A DNA stretch of 64,000 nucleotides, from the NCBI RefSeq assembly GCF_001412535.1, contig NZ_CP011774.1:2847501-2911500 (forward strand). The letters run 5' to 3'. The position numbers and the translations under genes are program-made. Position 1 is the first letter of the stretch; each line of letters begins with the position of its first letter. The notes under the pieces were generated by a model, which worked only from the letters and a program-made list of their open reading frames with translations, searched no databases and was not told where the DNA came from. Positions 57,758 through 64,000 of this stretch are shown here, piece by piece. The stretch comes from Limnohabitans sp. 63ED37-2 (lineage in GTDB: Bacteria > Pseudomonadota > Gammaproteobacteria > Burkholderiales > Burkholderiaceae_C).

Positions 57758-58825
57758 TCAGCCCTCTGGATACCTGGCTGTCGTGAGCCAAGCCTGCACA
57801 AACCCGCGCGTGATCTCGATGGCACTCAGGCTGCGCGCATTCGATGCGTTCTGGCCAGACCACAAGGGCGTGAAATCGCTCAGGCCTTGCGCTTCGGCTG
57901 CAGCCCGCAAGGGGGCGATGGCCGCCGTGGCCAACGGAAACGCTGGGGCCGCTGCATTCAAAGGCCCCAGCTCACGCATGAGGCGATTGACGATGCCCCG
58001 CGCCGGACGGCCACTGAACAAGGTGGTCAAGGCGGTGTGCTGGGCGGCGGGTGATAACAAGGCGGCGCGGTACAAGGCGCTGGTGCTGGCTTCGTGGCTG
58101 CACAAATAAGCCGTCCCGATTTGCACGCCCGCCGCACCCAGCAGTTTGGCCGCGGCGACACTTTGGTCAGAGCCCACACCACCTGCAGCCATCACCGGCA
58201 CATCCACGGCGTGTACGATTTGGGGCAACAAGGCCATGGTGCCCAGTTGTGTGCTCAGGTCATCCGTCAAAAACATGCCCCGGTGCCCACCAGCCTCCAG
58301 CCCTTGGGCAATCACGAGGTCTGCGCCGTGTGCCTGCAGCCAGCGTGCCTCGTCCACCGTGGTCGCAGACGACGCCACAAGCGAGCCCCAACTTTTCACG
58401 CGTGCCAGCAAATCGGGTGCGGGCAGGCCAAAGTGAAAACTCACCACCGCTGGTCGAAACGCCTCCAACACATCGGCGCTGTCGTGTGCAAAAGGCACAC
58501 GCCCCGGGCCGCTGGGCATCTGGGCCGGATCCAGCCCAAATTCGCGGTAATAAGGGGCCAAGGCCTGCTGCCAACGCATCTGGGCTTCAGGTGCGGGCGT
58601 GGGCGGCGTGTGGCAAAAAAAGTTCACGTTGTACGGCGCACCCGTGGCCGCCGTCAGCGCCTGGAGTTCGGCCAATAAGGCGTCCGGACTGAGCATGGCC
58701 GCAGGCAGCGCCCCCAGCCCCCCGGCCTGGCACACGGCCATGGCCAAGCGGTGGTTCTGTGCGCCGGCCATGGGCGCCTGAAAAATGGGTGCTGCCAGAC
58801 CCAAGCGTTTGAAGACATGTGACAT
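57758..58825 (-). CDS. Nitronate monooxygenase (2-nitropropane dioxygenase-like)
   Basis: An FMN-dependent TIM-barrel enzyme of 355 residues from ATG 58825. Motifs are LAAPIFQAPMAGAQNHRLAMAVCQAGGLGALPAAMLSPD near the N-terminus, IAQGLEAGGHRGMF (with the probable catalytic His) and VPVMAAGGVGSDQSVAAAKLLGAAGVQIGTAYLCS. These match class I nitronate monooxygenases that detoxify propionate-3-nitronate. It lies between radA and the hybrid kinase, all leftward. Confidence 0.9.
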   Translation of the reverse strand: MSHVFKRLGLAAPIFQAPMAGAQNHRLAMAVCQAGGLGALPAAMLSPDALLAELQALTAATGAPYNVNFFCHTPPTPAPEAQMRWQQALAPYYREFGLDPAQMPSGPGRVPFAHDSADVLEAFRPAVVSFHFGLPAPDLLARVKSWGSLVASSATTVDEARWLQAHGADLVIAQGLEAGGHRGMFLTDDLSTQLGTMALLPQIVHAVDVPVMAAGGVGSDQSVAAAKLLGAAGVQIGTAYLCSHEASTSALYRAALLSPAAQHTALTTLFSGRPARGIVNRLMRELGPLNAAAPAFPLATAAIAPLRAAAEAQGLSDFTPLWSGQNASNARSLSAIEITRGFVQAWLTTARYPEG

Positions 58826-58872
58826 GGCGCTCACTTTAATGCTTGCGCCGCCTGTCTGTCTTCCCCCCGCCA

Positions 58873-61554
58873 TCAAGCGGCCAATTTGCGGGGGGACTCC
58901 TCGCTCAACAGCCCCTTGATTTCATGGCGCAGCGCATCCACAGAGATGGGTTTGGACACATAACCGTCCATGCCTGCAGCCAGGTAACGCTCTTTGTCGC
59001 CCTTGAGGGCATTGGCCGTCACGGCGATGATGGGTGTGCGTTTGAGTTGCTGGTTTTTCTCCAGCGTCCGAATGATTTCAGCGGCCTCCACGCCCCCCAT
59101 TTCGGGCATGTGGATGTCCATCAAAATCAGGTCAAACTCACGGGTTGAAAAAGCCTCGATCGCCTCGATGCCGTTGTTGGCGATGCTGACCTCGTAGCCC
59201 ATGCGCTGCAACAAAATGGTCTCCAGTGTCTGGTTGATGGGCGTATCCTCGACCAACAAAATGCGTTGTGATTTGAATGCGGGCTCGGGCATGGTGACGG
59301 GGACTGGCGCTGAGGACGCCATCGTCCGGGTCAGCCCATTCAAGACGCTGACCAATTCATTGACATCGATCGGTTTGACCAAAAAGCCCTGAATGCCCTG
59401 TGGGTCCAGCAACTCTTGGCTGATTTGCTCACTCAGGGCCCCCATCATGATGATGGGCATTTGCTCGGCTGAAAACATCTGCCTCAGCTGCGCAGCCAGC
59501 GCAAAACCATCGATGTCAGGCATGTTCACATCGATCAGAGCGCATCGGGCTTGACGCAGCTGCGGTGAATGCAGCGCTTGGGCAGCGCCGTCTACGGCTG
59601 CGGTGTGAAGCTCCAGGTTTTGCAATTGGTGGCTGAGCACTTTGCGACTGCTGGCGTTGTCATCCACCAGCAGCAGCGTTTGACCTGCCCACGCCGGGGC
59701 CAAGTTTTGCGCACAAACGGGGGCGTCGACCAGGGTGTGAAGCCGCACATAAAAGCTGAAAGTGCTGCCATGACCGAGTTGGCTGTTGACGCTGATGTCG
59801 CCGCCCATCATGCGCACCAAGCTGCGGCTGATGGCCAGACCCAAGCCTGTGCCGCCAAACCGGCGCACCGTGCTGGAATCGGCTTGGGTGAACACATCAA
59901 AAATCAGGGCCTGCTTGTCAGGCGCGATGCCGATGCCGGTGTCTTTGACCGCGAACTCCAGCCAGACGCCATCTCGGCTGGGCGGGGAAATCATGGGCTT
60001 CACAAACAGCAAAATTTCACCCTGCGCCGTGAATTTGATGGCATTGCCCAGCAAGTTGGTGATCACCTGCTGCAGACGCAAGGGGTCACCAATGACCTCG
60101 TCGGGCACCTTGCAGTCCACGTCGCACACGAGTTCAAGTTCTTTTTCACTGGCACGCAAGGACAGCGTGCGTGTAGCCTGCCGAATCAGGCTGTGCAAGG
60201 AAAAAGGGTGCGGGTCCAGACTGAGCTTGCGAGCCTCGATTTTTGAGAAGTCCAGGATGTCATTGATCACGGCCAACAAAGAATGCGCCGATGTCGACAC
60301 CATGTCCAGGTAACTTCTTTGCTCGGCCGTCAAACGGGTTTGCAGGCACAGCTCGGTCATGCCCAAAATGCCGTTCATGGGCGTGCGAATTTCATGGCTC
60401 ATGTTGGCCAAAAAGTCACTTTTGGAGGCATTGGCCGCTTGTGCGGCATCCCTCGCCATGGCCAGATCTTTTTCGGCGTGCAGACGCGCTTCCACGAATT
60501 CGTTGAAGGCGTGTGTGACCATCTTGATCTCACGGCCACCCATTTGGGCAATGGGGGCGACCACCTGCCCATCGCGCATGCGGGCCGCTGTCTGGTGCAT
60601 GGCCTGGGCCAAAACATCCAAGGGGCGCACCACCCGCGCCACAAAGAGCCACAACAACGGTGCCATCACCAGCAGCAACAAACCGCTGAGTGCCAGCATT
60701 TTTCGGTAGAGGTTTTCGACAGGCGCAAAGGCCTCTGCAGAGGGCACCACAGAAGCCACAATCCACCCCGTACTCGACAACTTTTTGAAGGTGAACAGCC
60801 CTTTGACACCCCGCGTGTTGACACCCTCTTGTGTGCCCTCAAAACCTTTCATGGCATTTTCAAAGGGCAAGTTGCCACTGCCTGGCGGGACGGTCTTGAA
60901 AATCAGCGCCGGATCGGGGTGGGCAATGCGCAGCCTGTCCTGACTGACCAGGTAGTAATAGCCCGTTTCGCCATTTTTGCGGCTGGCAATTGATCCCAAC
61001 AAATTGGGCTTGTACAAGTTGAGCACCCCGCCCATGATGCCCACCAACTGCTGGTTGGCATCCATGATCGGGGCAGCGATGACCACGATGGGCTGCTGTG
61101 TGGCCCGGCCCAAAATGGGCGCTGAAATCACCGGTTTTCCGGTCTTGATGACGCCCTGAATGTAGTCTCGGGTGGACATGTCCAAGGTCCTGCGGCCCGG
61201 CTTGACCGGCCAGTCCACCAAGAGGACACCCTTGGCATCAAAGATGTAGAGGTCGTCAAACACCGTCAGCAAGGCCTTCTCATCCTGGAGGAGCTTTTCC
61301 AGACTGTCCTGTTGACCCATCGAAGCCGCAGGCACATGGCTGGCCACCTTGTCCAGCATGTTGACGCTGTCCTTCAGTTTTTCATCGAGGTGGCTGGCCA
61401 ACTCGCTCAACTGGCGGAACTCGTGTTTTTCAATCCTCTGCACGATGTCCGTGCGCATCACATGAAATTGCAATACAAATTGGGACAGCAGCAGTGCCAT
61501 GGCCATGGCCATGGCACTCAGGGACAGTTGTAGTTTGAGGCTGAGGTTTTTCAT
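58873..61554 (-). CDS. Hybrid sensor histidine kinase with double-Cache sensor and two receiver domains
   Basis: An 893-residue inner-membrane kinase. Two membrane helices (about 12-32 and 286-306) bracket a periplasmic double-Cache ligand domain (FDDLYIFDAKGVLLVD...; GETGYYYLVSQDRLRIAHPD). A HAMP region and HisKA domain with H387 (SDFLANMSHEIRTPMNG) follow. Next is an ATPase domain with NLLGNAIKFT, DTGIGI and FGGTGLGLAIS. Receiver 1 has D675 and receiver 2 has D813. In receiver 1 the signalling Thr/Ser position is Gly (IIMMGAL), so it may be altered. No Hpt or cognate response regulator is adjacent. Confidence 0.93.
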   Translation of the reverse strand: MKNLSLKLQLSLSAMAMAMALLLSQFVLQFHVMRTDIVQRIEKHEFRQLSELASHLDEKLKDSVNMLDKVASHVPAASMGQQDSLEKLLQDEKALLTVFDDLYIFDAKGVLLVDWPVKPGRRTLDMSTRDYIQGVIKTGKPVISAPILGRATQQPIVVIAAPIMDANQQLVGIMGGVLNLYKPNLLGSIASRKNGETGYYYLVSQDRLRIAHPDPALIFKTVPPGSGNLPFENAMKGFEGTQEGVNTRGVKGLFTFKKLSSTGWIVASVVPSAEAFAPVENLYRKMLALSGLLLLVMAPLLWLFVARVVRPLDVLAQAMHQTAARMRDGQVVAPIAQMGGREIKMVTHAFNEFVEARLHAEKDLAMARDAAQAANASKSDFLANMSHEIRTPMNGILGMTELCLQTRLTAEQRSYLDMVSTSAHSLLAVINDILDFSKIEARKLSLDPHPFSLHSLIRQATRTLSLRASEKELELVCDVDCKVPDEVIGDPLRLQQVITNLLGNAIKFTAQGEILLFVKPMISPPSRDGVWLEFAVKDTGIGIAPDKQALIFDVFTQADSSTVRRFGGTGLGLAISRSLVRMMGGDISVNSQLGHGSTFSFYVRLHTLVDAPVCAQNLAPAWAGQTLLLVDDNASSRKVLSHQLQNLELHTAAVDGAAQALHSPQLRQARCALIDVNMPDIDGFALAAQLRQMFSAEQMPIIMMGALSEQISQELLDPQGIQGFLVKPIDVNELVSVLNGLTRTMASSAPVPVTMPEPAFKSQRILLVEDTPINQTLETILLQRMGYEVSIANNGIEAIEAFSTREFDLILMDIHMPEMGGVEAAEIIRTLEKNQQLKRTPIIAVTANALKGDKERYLAAGMDGYVSKPISVDALRHEIKGLLSEESPRKLAA

Positions 61555-61806
61555 CGATCGTTCAAGCCTGCGACGGTGGAAGGTGTGTGGACTGACTGGC
61601 CATGAATGACATGCACCGTCATGGCGTGCCGCGAGACAAGGAGGGGTTGAATTGCGCTCGATTCTAGTCTTGGGACTTGTTTTTTAATACTAAATAACAC
61701 GTATTTGGCAATTTAACTGCCTCACGAAATGCCTACAGAAGCCGAAATCGGCTCACCAACGGGCTGCATCAAGGGAAAACACGCAGACAAAACCCACCCC
61801 AATCAA

Positions 61807-61818
61807 TTAACATGTTAA
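61807..61818. promoter_or_regulatory. Palindromic operator candidate of hpaR
   Basis: TTAACATGTTAA is a perfect 12-base palindrome ending four bases before the hpaR ATG. MarR-type regulators such as HpaR bind sites of this kind at their own promoters. No Shine-Dalgarno sequence is seen in the same space. Another palindrome with arms AGCCGA/TCGGCT lies at 61740-61753. Confidence 0.6.
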
Positions 61819-61822
61819 ATAA

Positions 61823-62317
61823 ATGCCCAACACCCCGTTCATCCACCGCAACCTGCCGCGCCTGCTCTTGCAGGCACGCGAATCGGTCATGGGCCACACC
61901 CGCCCCAGCCTGCGCTCGCACGGCCTGTCTGACCAACAGTGGCGGGTGCTGCGGGTGCTGGGCGAACACGCCCACGACAGTGCCGGGGTGGAAACTGGTC
62001 GGGTCGCCAAAGAAGCGTTTTTGCTGGGGCCCAGCCTGACGGGTGTACTCACCCGCATGGCGCGTGACGGCCTGATCGAGCGCCACCGCTGCCCACAAGA
62101 CGCTCGTAGGACGGTGGTGCGTGCGACGGCACTGGGGCTGGCCAAGGTTCAGGCACTGTCGCAGAGCATCGAAGCCCACTACGCCTGGATGGAAGGGCAA
62201 CTGGGCAAAACCGCCTTGCAAGATTTGTATGCCCTGCTCGACCAAGTGATTGCCCTGGAGGGCGATGGACCCGCCCCTGCACCCGAGTCCACCCGCAAAA
62301 AGAAAGCTGCACCATGA
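61823..62317 (+). CDS. hpaR: Homoprotocatechuate degradation operon regulator HpaR (MarR family)
   Basis: A 164-residue MarR-type repressor. HpaR wording is clear: RNLPRLLLQARESVMGHTRPSLRSHGLSDQQWRVLRVL, the winged helix AKEAFLLGPSLTGVLTRMARDGLIERHRCPQDARRTVV. It heads a tightly coupled hpaR-hpaG1-hpaG2-hpaE operon; the stop overlaps hpaG1 (ATGA). It likely represses the operon until 4-hydroxyphenylacetate or homoprotocatechuate appears. Confidence 0.92.
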   Translation: MPNTPFIHRNLPRLLLQARESVMGHTRPSLRSHGLSDQQWRVLRVLGEHAHDSAGVETGRVAKEAFLLGPSLTGVLTRMARDGLIERHRCPQDARRTVVRATALGLAKVQALSQSIEAHYAWMEGQLGKTALQDLYALLDQVIALEGDGPAPAPESTRKKKAAP

Positions 62318-62946
62318 AACATTGGCAACCTGCGGGCACCGTTTACGGATGCCTCTTGAATTTTCAACGCGAGTGGGACCTGTGGGCCCCGCGCATGGCA
62401 CAAGACCCATACAAAGGCCCTCCCCGGGCACCCGTGCTGTATGTCAAATCGGCCAACACCTTCAACCCCGGCGGCAGCTTGCTGCTGCAAGATGGGGTGC
62501 AAGAGGTGGACATTGGGGCCACGCTGGGTCTGGTGATGGGTGCAGAAGGCATGCCAGACAGCGTGGTGCTGCTCAACGACTGGTCCGTGCCCCACGAAAG
62601 TTATTACCGTCCACCCGTCAAGTTCCGTTGCCGAGATGGCTATTTGGGATGTGGATCCCCTCCTGTCCCGTGGACCAGCTTGGACCTGCCATCGCTGAGC
62701 ATCATGGTTCAGCTCAATGGCCAAAAGGTACAGACTGTGCATCTGTCAGAGCTGGTGCGTCCGGTGGAGCGACTGCTGACCGATGTGGGCGAATTCATGA
62801 GCCTGCAAGCGGGCGATGTGCTGATGCTGGGCACCGATGTGCTGGCCCAAGGCCAAAGGCCCCGTGCCCGTGCGGGTGACACCGTGTGCCTGACCGTCCC
62901 CGGCTTTGCCCCGTGGGTCCAAACTGTGCAGGGAGAGGCTGTATGA
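62314..62946 (+). CDS. hpaG1: HpaG-type isomerase/decarboxylase, N-terminal half (HpaG1)
   Basis: A 210-residue FAH-superfamily protein matching the N-terminal half of HpaG (2-hydroxyhepta-2,4-diene-1,7-dioate isomerase / 5-oxopent-3-ene-1,2,5-tricarboxylate decarboxylase). Signs are GTVYGCLLNFQREWDLW, PPRAPVLYVKSANTFNPGG and GDVLMLGTDVLAQGQRPRARAGDTV. In enteric bacteria the two halves form one polypeptide; here they are two coupled genes. It acts after extradiol cleavage of homoprotocatechuate. Confidence 0.87.
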   Translation: MKHWQPAGTVYGCLLNFQREWDLWAPRMAQDPYKGPPRAPVLYVKSANTFNPGGSLLLQDGVQEVDIGATLGLVMGAEGMPDSVVLLNDWSVPHESYYRPPVKFRCRDGYLGCGSPPVPWTSLDLPSLSIMVQLNGQKVQTVHLSELVRPVERLLTDVGEFMSLQAGDVLMLGTDVLAQGQRPRARAGDTVCLTVPGFAPWVQTVQGEAV

Positions 62947-63707
62947 AACACGCACGCATTGCCTGGGCGGGGGCCATTCAGTTGGCCATCGAGTCCGACG
63001 GCCAGTTGCTCATCACCCAAGGCCCGCACCAAGGCCATCGCGTGGACTTTGACGAGGTCGTCTGGCTGCCGCCGCTGGTGCCAGTGCCCCAGCCACGCAC
63101 CGTGATCGCGCTGGGTCTGAACTACGCCGACCATGCCAAGGAACTCGCCTTCAAGGCCCCCGAAGAACCGCTGGCCTTCATGAAAGGCGAAGCCTCGCTG
63201 ATCGGGCACAAGGCCTTGACCAAGCGCCCAGCTGATGTGGCCTACATGCACTACGAGTGCGAGTTGGCGGTGGTGATCGGGCGCACCGCCCGCCGCGTGA
63301 AGAAAGCCGATGCCTACGATTTTGTGGGCGGCTACACCGTGGCCAACGACTACGCCATCCGCGACTACCTGGAGAACTGGTACCGCCCCAACCTGCGCGT
63401 CAAAAACCGCGACACCTGCACGCCGATCGGCCCCTGGCTGGTCGATGCGGCCGATGTGCCCAACCCGATGGCGCTGAAGCTGCAAACCACCGTCAACGGC
63501 CAGGTCACACAAAGCGGCAACACGGCTGACATGGTGTTCGATGTGCCCACCCTCATCGAGTACTTCAGCAGCTTCATGACACTCAAGCCCGGCGACCTGA
63601 TCCTGACCGGTACGCCCGACGGCATCGTCAACGTCAACCCAGGCGATGTGGTGGTCACAGAGATCGACAGCATCGGCGCACTGACCAACACCCTCGTGAA
63701 AGCATGA
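62943..63707 (+). CDS. hpaG2: HpaG-type isomerase/decarboxylase, C-terminal half (HpaG2)
   Basis: From ATG 62943 the product has 254 residues with the full FAH catalytic fold: VIALGLNYADHAKELAFKAPEEPLAFMKGEASLIGHKA, metal ligands in MHYECELAVVIGRTAR, GYTVANDYAIRDYLENWYRPNLRVKNRDTCTPIGPWLV and GDLILTGTPDGIVNVNPGDVV. It overlaps hpaG1 and hpaE by ATGA junctions. Confidence 0.9.
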   Translation: MKHARIAWAGAIQLAIESDGQLLITQGPHQGHRVDFDEVVWLPPLVPVPQPRTVIALGLNYADHAKELAFKAPEEPLAFMKGEASLIGHKALTKRPADVAYMHYECELAVVIGRTARRVKKADAYDFVGGYTVANDYAIRDYLENWYRPNLRVKNRDTCTPIGPWLVDAADVPNPMALKLQTTVNGQVTQSGNTADMVFDVPTLIEYFSSFMTLKPGDLILTGTPDGIVNVNPGDVVVTEIDSIGALTNTLVKA

Positions 63708-64000
63708 ACATGAAAATCGACCACCTCATCAACGGCAAGAGCGTCGCAGGCAGCGACTATTTTGAAACCGTCAACCCCGCCACCCAAGAAGTGCTGGCCG
63801 AAGTGGCCTCGGGCGGCGAGGCAGAAGTCAATGCCGCCGTGGCCGCCGCCAAAGCCGCCTTTCCCAAATGGGCCGCCACGCCCGCCACCGAACGAGCCAA
63901 GATCATGCGCAAGCTGGGCGATCTGATCACAAAGCATGTGCCTGACATCGCGGAAATCGAGACCCGCGACTGCGGCCAAACCATCAGCCAAACCGGCAAG
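63704..64000 (+). CDS. hpaE: 5-carboxymethyl-2-hydroxymuconate semialdehyde dehydrogenase HpaE, N-terminal part
   Basis: The first 99 codons of an aldehyde dehydrogenase cut by the window end. MNMKIDHLINGKSVAGSDYFETVNPATQEVLAEVASGG is the NAD-dependent ALDH opening. ERAKIMRKLGDLITKH and ETRDCGQTISQTGK match HpaE. The gene order after hpaG1-hpaG2 supports the assignment. The Met two codons later (63710) is an alternative start. Confidence 0.87.
   Translation, partial: MNMKIDHLINGKSVAGSDYFETVNPATQEVLAEVASGGEAEVNAAVAAAKAAFPKWAATPATERAKIMRKLGDLITKHVPDIAEIETRDCGQTISQTGK

Noticed and set aside
1..64000. tRNA, rRNA or CRISPR arrays.
   Set aside because: Gaps were read by eye and no cloverleaf 3' ends, rRNA words or regularly spaced direct repeats were found. 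A covariance-model search would be needed to exclude small RNAs.

Overview
The window comes from the replication-origin region of a Betaproteobacterium. Gene content and protein signatures point to Burkholderiales, family Comamonadaceae (a freshwater Limnohabitans/Rhodoferax-like organism): GC-rich codons, the rpmH-rnpA-yidD-yidC-mnmE / dnaA-dnaN-gyrB arrangement, a PhaM granule protein, a DUF3567 protein and a tgt with an extended zinc-site loop. No rRNA, tRNA, CRISPR array, transposase or integrase was recognised. No intergenic gap exceeds 300 bases; the longest is 61555-61822 (268 bases), which holds the hpaR operator-like palindrome.

Layout. 1-11112: the origin block, with a partial GntR regulator, mnmE, yidC, yidD, rnpA and rpmH leftward, a putative oriC with one perfect DnaA box, then dnaA, dnaN, gyrB and queA rightward. 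11100-14208: a three-gene Rieske oxygenase set (ferredoxin, small and large subunit) with a divergent LysR regulator, wedged between queA and tgt. 14230-15402: tgt. 15403-34643: twenty consecutive leftward genes. Read in transcription order they are a TonB-dependent receptor, a BLUF blue-light sensor, a copper-handling block, a second TonB receptor, a DJ-1/PfpI protein, a TauD-like dioxygenase, two sulfate-binding proteins with cysTWA, a PhaM-like protein and a FIST protein. 34848-44480: GST, a C4 zinc-finger protein, a VOC protein, the cell-shape operon mreBCD-mrdA, and gatCAB. 44502-46367: a small accessory island (DUF2971 protein, Fic-like remnant, ccdAB toxin-antitoxin). 46460-61554: housekeeping and catabolic genes (FAH hydrolase/IclR, DUF3108, DUF3567, AbrB-type membrane protein, class III aminotransferase, purU, LysR, glcD, radA, nitronate monooxygenase, hybrid sensor kinase). 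61823-64000: start of a homoprotocatechuate (hpa) operon, hpaR-hpaG1-hpaG2-hpaE, cut by the window end.

The most interesting part is 26.7-31.8 kb. It encodes an MbnP/MbnH copper-binding pair, two periplasmic PCu(A)C copper chaperones, a Crp/Fnr regulator and three small exported DUF2946 proteins. All three DUF2946 proteins end in R-[A/G]-P-P followed by exactly three residues and the stop; two of them are literally RAPP, the core of known ribosome-arrest peptides. Each sits directly upstream of a different segment (PCuAC-2; Crp-PCuAC-1-MbnP-MbnH; TonB receptor 1). I infer that they may be export- and copper-sensing arrest peptides that each set expression of the next segment. This is a hypothesis from sequence alone.
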